This document shows, piece by piece, positions 5,977-13,829 of a stretch of DNA of 17,143 nucleotides; positions within the stretch are counted from its first letter, which is position 1; every line of letters begins with the position of its first letter. The notes beneath the pieces were generated by a model. It saw only the letters and a program-made list of their open reading frames with translations, searched no databases and had not been told where the DNA came from. Where the stretch lies: NCBI GenBank assembly GCA_040905305.1, contig JBBDRU010000311.1:1-17143 (forward strand), given 5' to 3'. Origin of the DNA: SHAN690 sp040905305 (GTDB lineage Bacteria; Bacteroidota; Bacteroidia; Flavobacteriales_G; Salibacteraceae). Made by a program: the position numbers and the translations under genes.

Positions 5977-6792
5977 ATGAAACCACCGAAAACCAATATC
6001 ATCATTGAAAATTTTTCTTCTTTCAATCGAAAAAACGCACGGTTTAGGCAATGGTTTTGGAACCTGTGGTATAATGTTCTGGCAAAAAAGTACCGCAATC
6101 TCCATGAATGGACCTGCATGAACTATGGCTTTGTGCAAGAACCGTTATCCAATCCCCCATTTGAACTCACCAGCAAAAACCTTTACGACCATGTGTTGGA
6201 AGGCGTTGAAATCAAATCAACGACTTTACTCGAAATCGGCTGCGGCAGAGGCGGTGGATTGCACCATGTCTTCTCAACTCAAGCGCCCGCATCCGCCACG
6301 GGAATCGATCTCAGCAAGTGGAACATTTCATTTTGCAACCAACGATTCAGCGAACCGAACCTCTCTTATGTGGAAGCCTCAGCAGATGAACTGCCTTTTG
6401 AAGATGGGCAATTTGACATCATCATCAATGTGGAATCATCCCACATCTATCCTGATTTCAAGCAATTTTTATCAGAAAGTTACCGTGTGTTAAAACCCGG
6501 TGGATTGCTGTGTTTCACCGATTTTAGAGACAGTAATGTGCTGGATGAGACTATCAATACATTTGAAAAAGTTGGGTTTAAACTTCAACGGAAACTGGAT
6601 ATTTCGTCAAACGTAAAGATGGCACTGGAATGTGATTCGGACAACCGCAAAGCCATTATCCGCAAGCAAATTCCAAGGGTTTTTCAAACACCCGTCATAC
6701 AATTTGCAGGAATCCCGGGGTCTAAATTCTATAATGACTTATCTTCGGGCAGCACTCAATACATTTCTGTTCAAGCCATTAAACCTAAGTGA
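5977..6792 (+). CDS. Class I SAM-dependent methyltransferase, first gene of the phosphatase operon
   Basis: A 271-residue cytoplasmic methyltransferase. The Rossmann-fold SAM motif LLEIGCGRGGG is at about residues 84-94, the acidic loop GIDLS near 109, DELPFEDGQFDIIINVESSH in the middle, and YRVLKPGGLLCFTD around 169-182. The N-terminal helix region (WFWNLWYNVLAKKY...MNYGF) and the C-terminal PGSKFYNDLSSGSTQY recall the family containing the mycobacterial phthiotriol methyltransferase and related lipid or polyketide O-methyltransferases. The substrate cannot be told from sequence. The start at 5977 keeps the conserved N-terminal region; the next ATG (6118) would lose it. Its TGA (6790-6792) overlaps the GTG start of phosphatase C as GTGA, so translation of the two is probably coupled and the enzyme belongs to the sensor operon. 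Confidence 0.88.
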   Translation: MKPPKTNIIIENFSSFNRKNARFRQWFWNLWYNVLAKKYRNLHEWTCMNYGFVQEPLSNPPFELTSKNLYDHVLEGVEIKSTTLLEIGCGRGGGLHHVFSTQAPASATGIDLSKWNISFCNQRFSEPNLSYVEASADELPFEDGQFDIIINVESSHIYPDFKQFLSESYRVLKPGGLLCFTDFRDSNVLDETINTFEKVGFKLQRKLDISSNVKMALECDSDNRKAIIRKQIPRVFQTPVIQFAGIPGSKFYNDLSSGSTQYISVQAIKPK

Positions 6793-8945
6793 CCCGTTTT
6801 CTTATCATATTGACCACGCTGACAGCCTTAACTTTTCAGGCCTGGTCAAACGTGCCTGAAGGTGAGGCAAACCTTGTTAAACTTAGCTCAGACACCGGCA
6901 TAGCAAACCTTGGAACTTCACTTTATTATTACATCAGCAACGATGACGATCCTTGTGATCGCAATCTGAACTGTATTCAAAGTAAGGCGCACGATGCGTT
7001 TATGCCACACCTGAAAAAGAACGTCAATTTCGGACTGGACGACCGAACGCACTGGTTTTATTTTGACGTTTTAGATGTTTCTCAACCCGAACAATCATTT
7101 TACCTGGTTTCCACCTATCCGCTGATCGATTCCTTAACCGTGTTTGCAGTGCAATCGGAAAAGGTAAAAACGCTGGCCGAAACAGGCGACATGATGCCGT
7201 TTTCAGAGCGTGAAGTATTGCACAGAAATTTTGTGATTCCGCTCAAAATAGAAAAGCAGGTTCCCGCCCGCATTTTTATTAAACTCAGTACAAAATCATC
7301 TATTCAGATGAACCTTTCTATTCAGGCAGAAAAACAATTCGCTCAAAACAGCCTGCCTTTTGAGTTGGTTTTCGGAATTTACTTCGGGTTGATTTTGATC
7401 ATGAGTCTTTATAATTTTTTCATCTACCTCTCTTTGAAGGAAAGTTCGTATGTCTATTATTCGCTATCCACCATCTCGGCAGGTTTTGTGTATGCCATTC
7501 TCAACGGGTATGCCTTTCAATACATTTGGCCAAACGCGGCTAACTTCAATCAGGTCAGTATTTCCTACGCCATGTGTTTTACGGGTATTTTTTCCATTCT
7601 CTTCAGCATTAAATTTCTTCAGCTTGGCGCTTACTCCAAATTACTAAAAACCATCTCATGGATACTCATCCTGATTTGTATTTTGACGGCATTGTTCACG
7701 CTTGTGTTCGGTTACTTGCTTTATGCATTTTACATCCCCGTTCTGACCGTGATGTTAGGGTTGGGAGCAATGGTGATGCTTATTTCGGGAATTTACTGTT
7801 GGTATAAAGGCAATCGCAGTGCACGACTTTTTATAGCAGCTTGGGCGGCCTACTTGCTTGGTACCATTTTACTCATCCTAAGAAACCTTGGAATTCTTCC
7901 CGGAAATGAAATCACTTCTTCCTCAGCCATGATTGGCCAGGCGGTGGAGGTAGTGTTGCTTTCATTTGCTCTGGCAGATAAATACCGCATCATCCGACAA
8001 GAAAAGGATCGCGCTCAGGAAGATCGGTTGAGGATTCAGGAAAGTTATGCCCATGAACTGGAAGAAGAAGTAAAAGATCGAACCGAAAACCTTGCCAAAG
8101 CAAATGATGAGCTTAATAAATCCTTCAACGAGTTATCGATCAAAAACAGAATAATCAGTAAAAAAAACCAGGAAATAACCGACAGCATTCAATATGCCAA
8201 GCGCATTCAATCGGCTATACTTCCCTCAGACAGGTTATTTCAATCGCGCTTGCCAAAAAGTTTTGTGCTCTATAAGCCGAAAGACATCGTTGCAGGTGAT
8301 TTTTATTGGCTGGAATCCTACGCCAAAGCTTCGGATTCCGAGGGAGGAGTCGTATTATTCGCAGCGGCAGACTGCACCGGTCATGGCGTGCCGGGCGCGA
8401 TGGTAAGCGTGGTTTGTTCAAATGCTATGAACCGTGCGGTGCGTGAATTTGGCCTGACCAATCCCGGAGAGGTTTTGGACAAAACCCGCGCATTGGTCAT
8501 TCAAGAATTTGAAAAATCTGACGAGGATGTTAAAGATGGCATGGACATTTCGCTGTGTGCACTCTCACTCTCCACACTCACGCTGAAATGGGCTGGTGCC
8601 AACAACCCGCTGTGGATCGCGCGTAAAGGAGCCACAGAAATGGAAGAAATCAAAGGCGACAAGCAGCCGATTGGAAAGTTTCACCACGAAAGCCCTTTTA
8701 CCACGCACCAATTAAAACTCAATGAAGGCGATACCATCTACATTTTCAGCGATGGCTTTCCCGATCAATTTGGAGGTGAAAACGGAAAGAAATATAAGAG
8801 TGGAAAATTTAAGCACAAGCTCGTTGAGCTGGCCAAAGAGCCTATCGAAAAACAAAAAGACCTCCTTGATCATGAGTTTGAAAGCTGGCGCGGTGACTTA
8901 GATCAATTGGATGATGTGTGTGTAATAGGGGTGCATATTTTATGA
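6789..8945 (+). CDS. Phosphatase C: 7TMR-DISM membrane sensor with SpoIIE/PP2C phosphatase
   Basis: A 718-residue sensor phosphatase starting at GTG (6789-6791), within the stop of the methyltransferase. Residues 1-21 are a signal peptide (MTRFLIILTTLTALTFQAWS). A periplasmic 7TMR-DISMED2-like domain follows (about 30-185, with DDRTHWFYFDV and HRNFVIPLKI), then seven membrane helices (about 190-395), a coiled coil (about 400-460, EEEVKDRTENLAKANDELNK), and the SpoIIE domain to the end. Active-site signatures AGDFYW, DCTGHGVPGAM, KDGMDIS, WAGANNP, SDGFPDQFGG and DDVCVIGV are all present. Oddities: an insertion after DFYWLES (YAKASDSEGG), and loss of the GPIV...YRE loop found in the other four. 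It overlaps phosphatase D as ATGA. Its phosphatase DNA is distinct from B, D and E, so it escaped the recent sequence exchange. Confidence 0.93.
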   Translation: MTRFLIILTTLTALTFQAWSNVPEGEANLVKLSSDTGIANLGTSLYYYISNDDDPCDRNLNCIQSKAHDAFMPHLKKNVNFGLDDRTHWFYFDVLDVSQPEQSFYLVSTYPLIDSLTVFAVQSEKVKTLAETGDMMPFSEREVLHRNFVIPLKIEKQVPARIFIKLSTKSSIQMNLSIQAEKQFAQNSLPFELVFGIYFGLILIMSLYNFFIYLSLKESSYVYYSLSTISAGFVYAILNGYAFQYIWPNAANFNQVSISYAMCFTGIFSILFSIKFLQLGAYSKLLKTISWILILICILTALFTLVFGYLLYAFYIPVLTVMLGLGAMVMLISGIYCWYKGNRSARLFIAAWAAYLLGTILLILRNLGILPGNEITSSSAMIGQAVEVVLLSFALADKYRIIRQEKDRAQEDRLRIQESYAHELEEEVKDRTENLAKANDELNKSFNELSIKNRIISKKNQEITDSIQYAKRIQSAILPSDRLFQSRLPKSFVLYKPKDIVAGDFYWLESYAKASDSEGGVVLFAAADCTGHGVPGAMVSVVCSNAMNRAVREFGLTNPGEVLDKTRALVIQEFEKSDEDVKDGMDISLCALSLSTLTLKWAGANNPLWIARKGATEMEEIKGDKQPIGKFHHESPFTTHQLKLNEGDTIYIFSDGFPDQFGGENGKKYKSGKFKHKLVELAKEPIEKQKDLLDHEFESWRGDLDQLDDVCVIGVHIL

Positions 8946-11131
8946 AAAACGCTCTAATCATACTACCTGTTTCTATCATTGTTTTTTGGATCAGTGTGAT
9001 CAAGACAGAAGCGCAAGACACCATACGTTTTAATGACTATAGCGAAGGTCTCGAATTGACGGAGAAATGGTCATTTACTTCAGATACAGCTAAACCATGG
9101 TTAGACCAAGATGACAACTTGAGCCGTGTTCCGCTGGAAATCTGCTGTGTCTTTAACTCTAACAGTGAGGATACAATTTCAAAAATGGGATGGTTTAGCA
9201 TTTTCGTAAGAACAAACGACAGCATGGCACATTTGCCCTTAGCACTCACACTTAACCTTCATGGAGGTGCGATGAAAGTTTACGTCAACAAAAAACTGCT
9301 AAAATCTTTTGGTGAACCGTCAAGTATTGAATCACAAGAAATTCAAAACTTGCCAATTTCCAATCAGGTTTTGGTATTCAACCCTGACACGTCTGGCCTA
9401 CAAAGAATCGATGTTTTATACTCAAATCACCGGCTTGATGATATCAGGGGGTTTAAAGTATTATTGGGTGATCCGCATGGTTTTATTTTTACCTACACAT
9501 TTTCGCTCGTTGTTTCTTTAGGCTTTTTACTTTTCATTTTTGGAGGATATGCCTCTATTGCCATCGTTCACCTGTCACTGTTTTTCTTTTTTAAGGATGA
9601 TAAGAATAACTTATTCTTTGGCATTAGTATGTTACTGTTAAGTGTTTTATCCGCCTGTGGCATGGCTTCAATACTTTCAACCACGTATTCCAAAGTCGAA
9701 CTTATTGAAAATTTGTCTTTGACAACTCTATACGGTTTTTCAATTTTTCTATCACTTTTTCTCCTGAATACCTTTTATCAAAACATTTCAAAATGGAACT
9801 TTTTGCTTATCATTTATGCTTGCATAGGCATTTTGTTGGTTTACATACCTCTTGATACAGATTCCATTTATATTTTCAATGCTTACTTTATTGTATGGAC
9901 AATATCAACTATCGCCATCCTTTTGCATTCATTCATTAAGAAAAAACCGGCTAGTAGATATGTAGGATTTGGGATGTTATCTTTTTTGATAGGATTATTT
10001 CTGGCTTTTGTTGTAGGGTATTTCATGATGACAAATGAAATGGATCCGAATAGCGGAATAGTATCTTACAAATTTGTAGGACTAGGGTTTACAGAATTTC
10101 TATTGTTACTTTCAGTCACCTTGATCATTTTTAGTCTTCCAACATCCATGTCGATTTTTCTGGGGAAAAAGTCGGCTGTGTTAAACAAAGACCTTAAACT
10201 ACAACTGAATCAAGTTCAGCTTTTAAGTGCAGAGACACTAAAAAAAGAGCAGGAAAAGCAGTCCATTTTGGCGAATCAAAAAAAGGTGCTTGAGTACGAG
10301 GTAGATCGACAGACAAAGGAACTTAGAAATCAAAAAGAACACATCGAAGAAGCCCACAAGGAAATCACCGACTCCATCAACTACGCCAAGCGCATCCAAA
10401 CAGCGATTCTCCCACCCGACCGCATCGTGAAGGAATACCTGCAAAACAGTTTTATTCTTTACAAACCCAAAGATGTGGTAGCGGGCGACTTCTATTGGTT
10501 GGAGCCTGTTAGTGACACTGTATATTTCGCAGCTGCAGACTGCACAGGACACGGTGTGCCGGGCGCTATGGTAAGCGTGATTTGCAACAACGGACTCAAT
10601 CGCTCAGTGCGTGAGTTTGGGCTGTGCGATCCGGGAGAAATTTTAGATAAAACCCGCGAATTGGTGATTCAGGAATTTGAGAAAAGCGAAGAAGAAGTAA
10701 AAGACGGGATGGACATTTCGCTGTGTGCCCTCGGTCCGATTGTCAGTTCGAGTAGCGGAGCCTATCGAGAACTGCGTTGGGCTGGCGCAAACAACCCGCT
10801 GTGGGTGGTGCGAAAAGGAGCCGAAGAAATAGAAGAAATCAAAGCCGACAAGCAACCCATTGGCAAGTACCATCACGAAACGCCTTTTACTTCCCACAAA
10901 ATCAAACTCCACGAAGGCGACACCATCTACATTTTCAGCGATGGCTACCCCGATCAGTTTGGTGGCGACAATGGCAAGAAATACAAAAGCGGTAATTTCA
11001 AACGAAGATTGCTTGAGTTAGCACAACAACCCATCGAAAAACAAAAAGACATTCTTGACCTTGAGTTTGAACGCTGGCGCGGTGAGTTAGAGCAGATTGA
11101 TGATGTTTGTGTAATTGGAGTTAGAATTTGA
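8942..11131 (+). CDS. Phosphatase D: periplasmic beta-domain and multi-helix sensor with SpoIIE/PP2C phosphatase
   Basis: A 729-residue sensor phosphatase. I chose the ATG at 8942 because it overlaps the phosphatase C stop as ATGA and starts a good signal peptide (MKNALIILPVSIIVFWISVI, cleavage near TEA|QD); a start at 8918 would put hydrophilic residues before it. The periplasmic part (about 27-180) differs from A and C: GWFSIFVRTNDS, LTLNLHGGAMKVYVNKKLLK and FG fit a jelly-roll beta domain seen with some Bacteroidota membrane sensors. Seven membrane helices span about 185-405, followed by a long coiled coil (about 420-480) and the SpoIIE domain (about 485-729) with every metal-site motif. 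The first 69-nt exact block of its phosphatase matches E (10430-10498 with 11826-11894); the next, 240 nt, matches B (10604-10843 with 5270-5509). Confidence 0.92.
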   Translation: MKNALIILPVSIIVFWISVIKTEAQDTIRFNDYSEGLELTEKWSFTSDTAKPWLDQDDNLSRVPLEICCVFNSNSEDTISKMGWFSIFVRTNDSMAHLPLALTLNLHGGAMKVYVNKKLLKSFGEPSSIESQEIQNLPISNQVLVFNPDTSGLQRIDVLYSNHRLDDIRGFKVLLGDPHGFIFTYTFSLVVSLGFLLFIFGGYASIAIVHLSLFFFFKDDKNNLFFGISMLLLSVLSACGMASILSTTYSKVELIENLSLTTLYGFSIFLSLFLLNTFYQNISKWNFLLIIYACIGILLVYIPLDTDSIYIFNAYFIVWTISTIAILLHSFIKKKPASRYVGFGMLSFLIGLFLAFVVGYFMMTNEMDPNSGIVSYKFVGLGFTEFLLLLSVTLIIFSLPTSMSIFLGKKSAVLNKDLKLQLNQVQLLSAETLKKEQEKQSILANQKKVLEYEVDRQTKELRNQKEHIEEAHKEITDSINYAKRIQTAILPPDRIVKEYLQNSFILYKPKDVVAGDFYWLEPVSDTVYFAAADCTGHGVPGAMVSVICNNGLNRSVREFGLCDPGEILDKTRELVIQEFEKSEEEVKDGMDISLCALGPIVSSSSGAYRELRWAGANNPLWVVRKGAEEIEEIKADKQPIGKYHHETPFTSHKIKLHEGDTIYIFSDGYPDQFGGDNGKKYKSGNFKRRLLELAQQPIEKQKDILDLEFERWRGELEQIDDVCVIGVRI

Positions 11132-11138
11132 GAGTGCA

Positions 11139-12527
11139 ATGAGCAATACAAAACCAGGTGGCTATACTTTAATCATTATCGGCAGTATTTGTCTTTCGGT
11201 GATGATAACAATGATACTTACGCGCAGCAGTCCCTCAATGATTTTTACGATTCTTTCGATGCTTTTATCCCTTACAATTGTCAACCTTGGGATATCCCTC
11301 ACCCAATTTCACAAAACCATCAAGCGAAGACGCAAGGCCGTTCTTGTGCTTCTTATTGTCAGTTTGAGCTTAATCTTGATAGGAGGTTTGTTCATTTACA
11401 TGAAGTGGGTTTCCGCCAGAATTCAAATCATCATTGGTGTCAACATACTCTGTTTTGCCGCAGGTCCGCTTTTGGTAAAAAATCGTTTTGACAAATGGAA
11501 ACATTACACCACGAATCATCTTCAGGCATTCGGACTTAGCATTGCGGACTTACTAAGCCTTGTGCTATTATCAATGGGTGCTCTTTTCAAATTGCAGTTT
11601 TGGCCCGGGGCAAAACCAATGTTGATTTTAGGGATTATTTTCTTGATCACAGCAGCTCTACTTTGGAAAGATGTTCTAAAGCGAATCATTTACCGTCAAA
11701 AACTAACCGAAGAAGATCTCATAAGAAAAAATGAACAAATAGAAGAAGCCCACAAGGAAATCCTTGACTCCATCAACTACGCCAAGCGCATCCAAACGGC
11801 CATTCTCCCACCCGACCGCATCGTAAAGGAATACCTGCAAAACAGTTTTATTCTTTACAAACCCAAAGATGTGGTAGCGGGCGACTTCTATTGGATGGAA
11901 TCTGTTGATGACACCATATTTTTTGCAGCAGCAGACTGCACCGGTCATGGTGTGCCGGGCGCAATGGTGAGTGTGATTTGCAACAACGGACTCAACCGCT
12001 CGGTTCGTGAGTTTGGCCTCCGCGATCCAGGAGAAATATTGGATAAAACCCGCGAGTTGGTGATTCAAGAATTTGAGAAAAGCGAAGAGGAAGTAAAAGA
12101 TGGAATGGACATTTCACTGTGTGCCCTCGGCCCGATTGTCAGTTCGAGTCGCGGAACCTATCGAGAACTGCGTTGGGCGGGCGCAAACAACCCGCTGTGG
12201 ATCGTGCGAAAAGGAGCCGAAGAAATGGAAGAGATCAAAGCCGACAAGCAACCCATTGGAAAATACCACCACGAAACGCCTTTTACTACTCACAAAATCA
12301 AACTCAATAAAGGCGACACCATCTACATTTTTAGCGATGGCTATCCCGATCAGTTTGGTGGCGACAATGGTAAAAAATACAAGAGCGGAAATTTCAAACG
12401 CAGGTTACTCGAGTTAGCCCAACAACCCATCGAAAAACAAAAAGACATCCTCGATCAAGAGTTTGAAAACTGGCGTGGTGAGTTAGAGCAGATCGATGAC
12501 GTCTGCGTGATTGGGGTGCGAGTATAG
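11139..12527 (+). CDS. Phosphatase E: six-helix membrane protein with WPGA motif and SpoIIE/PP2C phosphatase
   Basis: A 462-residue protein, much shorter than its neighbours. I chose the ATG at 11139, seven bases after the phosphatase D stop; an in-frame TTG at 11115 inside phosphatase D would add eight residues and is less likely. There is no signal peptide or periplasmic domain. Six membrane helices fill about residues 8-188, including IADLLSLVLLSMGALFKL followed by QFWPGAKPMLILG. That GALFKLxxWPGAxxxLxxG pattern is shared with GldL, the gliding/type IX secretion motor protein, and other Bacteroidota membrane proteins. A short coiled coil (195-215, EEDLIRKNEQIEEAHKE) leads to the SpoIIE domain (about 218-462) with intact AGDFYWM, DCTGHGVPGAM, KDGMDIS, SDGYPDQFGG and DDVCVIG motifs. 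It is the last gene of the operon, followed by the longest tail repeat. What it senses is unknown; the membrane part alone may be the sensor. Confidence 0.9.
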   Translation: MSNTKPGGYTLIIIGSICLSVMITMILTRSSPSMIFTILSMLLSLTIVNLGISLTQFHKTIKRRRKAVLVLLIVSLSLILIGGLFIYMKWVSARIQIIIGVNILCFAAGPLLVKNRFDKWKHYTTNHLQAFGLSIADLLSLVLLSMGALFKLQFWPGAKPMLILGIIFLITAALLWKDVLKRIIYRQKLTEEDLIRKNEQIEEAHKEILDSINYAKRIQTAILPPDRIVKEYLQNSFILYKPKDVVAGDFYWMESVDDTIFFAAADCTGHGVPGAMVSVICNNGLNRSVREFGLRDPGEILDKTRELVIQEFEKSEEEVKDGMDISLCALGPIVSSSRGTYRELRWAGANNPLWIVRKGAEEMEEIKADKQPIGKYHHETPFTTHKIKLNKGDTIYIFSDGYPDQFGGDNGKKYKSGNFKRRLLELAQQPIEKQKDILDQEFENWRGELEQIDDVCVIGVRV

Positions 12528-12800
12528 CGAGCGCTTCGAGTGCACTACTAAGTCACGATCCCGATCCTAGCAGTTCTGCGAAATGAAATGAGCTAGAAAT
12601 GCTCATTCGGGGTTGATGACGTTTGTGTGATTGGAGTGCGAGTATAACGAGTGCTCCAAGGGCGCTAGAAAGTCACGATCCCGATATAGAGAGACTTAAC
12701 AAATAGTGAATTTAGTCGAGCCGTTGACGTTTGTGTTAATGGCATGAGACTAGAATGTCAAGTTTACGATGATCGAAGCCGAAAGCGGTAATTGAAACAC
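12528..12800 (+). repeat. Composite 3' tail repeat of phosphatase E with two gene-end copies in tandem
   Basis: Two tail units follow in series. The first has the spacer with the 69-nt structured element (12552-12620), then a second gene-end copy at 12615-12647 translating as DDVCVIGVRV and stop. The second has a spacer with GCGCTAGAAAGTCACGATCC, an A-type segment (12685-12722), and a more decayed copy at 12723-12755 reading VDVCVNGMRLE without its stop, followed by AAGTTTAC...GAAGCCGAAAGC as after phosphatase A. From 12800 to 12981 I see only AT-rich DNA with a weak dyad (ATTGAA/TTCAAT, 12840-12862) and a poor -7 match (TACATTTA, 12904-12911). Confidence 0.8.
12552..12620. repeat. 69-nt structured element, copy 2
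   Basis: This has the same length and layout as copy 1 at 5820-5888. The outer stem is GTCACGATCCCGA (12552-12564) with TCGGGGTTG-A-TGAC (12607-12620), the small hairpin GCA/TGC (12570-12579) and the inner hairpin AATGAGC/GCTCATT (12587-12607). Of three differences from copy 1, the two in the stem (A to G at 12612, C to T at 12614) give G-U pairs and the third is in a loop. Confidence 0.65.
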
Positions 12801-12981
12801 ATGTGCAGCCAATTTAGAGCTAAGTTTTAAACATAACTCATTGAATATCATCACTTTTCAATAGTTAATTCATTAAAAAGTGTTAACGTAAAATCAAAAG
12901 AACTACATTTATCTAAATCAGATTTCAGCTCTTAATGAAAACGAGGTGGTCACTTGGCTTACATTTTCAAATTGGTAGTCA

Positions 12982-13751
12982 ATGTCAGTAAAACGGTTAG
13001 TTGCACAGGGAGTAGTATTATACTTCCTGTGCTTTGGTTTGTCGATTCATGTGTACTCTCAAAGCATTCCAGTGTATTCAATATTTGTTGATGGCGGAAT
13101 TGTTGAGCATCTAGAAAAAACAGTAGATGAACTAAACGTTGTCGGTTCCACAATTAATTTAACCACTCCGGTTTCAATTGGAATTCGAAAGGAAAAAGAG
13201 AAGCTTGCTCAAATAGCATATTATAATTATCAAAGTGTTCTGTTTTCAAACCCTAGATGGCTGAGAAAACCATACAATTCAAGGCACCATAATTCAGGAC
13301 CTCACTATATTCACACGCTGGGGTATGACATAGGAAGAGAACTATTGACTATTGGCACAAAGAGGTCTTTATGGGGGTATTTTGGAATTTCGATTGGGTA
13401 TTTACCTGAGAATAAGTTCGACCATAACAATATACCGATTGATTCATCCTATATGGCTACTAATTCATGGCATGACACTGATTCCAACCTAATATTCAAT
13501 TCAGTCTATTACGACAGGGGGTTATCGGATATAGCAATCGGAGCGCGATTCTCAATAGAATATCAACGAAGTTTTTTCAATGACCTCCATCTTAGCGTTA
13601 TTCCAACAGTAAGTTGGGGAGTTCTGAGAATTTGGCAATCTGACATTTGGTACTCTGACATGACCACCTCTCCGGAAAATCTGGTTATGCTAAGATTATC
13701 TCTAATGGTAGTTATGTTGGACTGATGTTGAGAGTTTCATTTAACCTATGA
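12982..13751 (+). pseudogene. Exported probable beta-barrel protein 1, apparent frameshift near the 3' end
   Basis: The open frame runs from ATG 12982 to a TGA ending at 13725 (247 residues). It starts with a signal peptide (VVLYFLCFGLSIHVYSQ) and continues with alternating hydrophobic strands, suggesting a small outer-membrane beta-barrel or periplasmic beta protein. It is a distant paralog of the next gene: compare LSVIPTVSWGVLRIWQSDIW with AVSVIPHFSPGLITFFQNDY. The last 14 residues do not fit. Reading one frame over from about 13683 gives GYAKIISNGSYVGLMLRVSF, then NL and stop at 13751, which matches the paralog ending SKGTSYGIRVRIAYNI. I infer loss of one base near 13681, by mutation or sequencing error. 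Function is unknown; no enzyme motif is seen. Confidence 0.6.
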
Positions 13752-13763
13752 TCTAATAGATCA
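13749..13763. repeat. Dyad at the restored stop of barrel protein 1
   Basis: TGATCTA and TAGATCA flank a single A, giving 7-bp arms with too small a loop for a good RNA hairpin. It could be a protein binding site in the 104-base gap between the two paralogs, or chance. Confidence 0.2.
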
Positions 13764-13798
13764 ATGTCCTCAATTTAGCATCAAACTAACCTAACGTA

Positions 13799-13814
13799 TT
13801 GATTAAGCAATCAA
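13799..13814. promoter_or_regulatory. Inverted repeat upstream of barrel protein 2
   Basis: TTGATT-AAGC-AATCAA is a perfect 6-bp inverted repeat ending 15 bases before the ATG at 13830. It resembles the half-sites of CRP/FNR-type regulators (TTGAT...ATCAA), but the spacing is two bases longer than the FNR consensus, so no regulator is assigned. Confidence 0.3.
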
Positions 13815-13829
13815 GTTAAAACTTAATTT

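Noticed and set aside
8918..8941. Upstream ATG for phosphatase D adding eight residues
   Set aside because: It would place MCNRGAYF before the signal peptide and remove the ATGA overlap; the ATG at 8942 is better.
11115..11138. Alternative TTG start for phosphatase E inside the end of phosphatase D
   Set aside because: The ATG at 11139 leads directly into the first membrane helix and lies seven bases after the previous stop.
379..12527. Classical partner-switching module (RsbU/RsbV/RsbW type)
   Set aside because: No STAS anti-anti-sigma protein, HATPase anti-sigma kinase or sigma factor is encoded in the window, so this pathway cannot be claimed.
13799..13814. FNR-type binding site upstream of barrel protein 2
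   Set aside because: The half-sites resemble TTGAT/ATCAA but the spacer is six bases, not four, so it is reported only as an inverted repeat.
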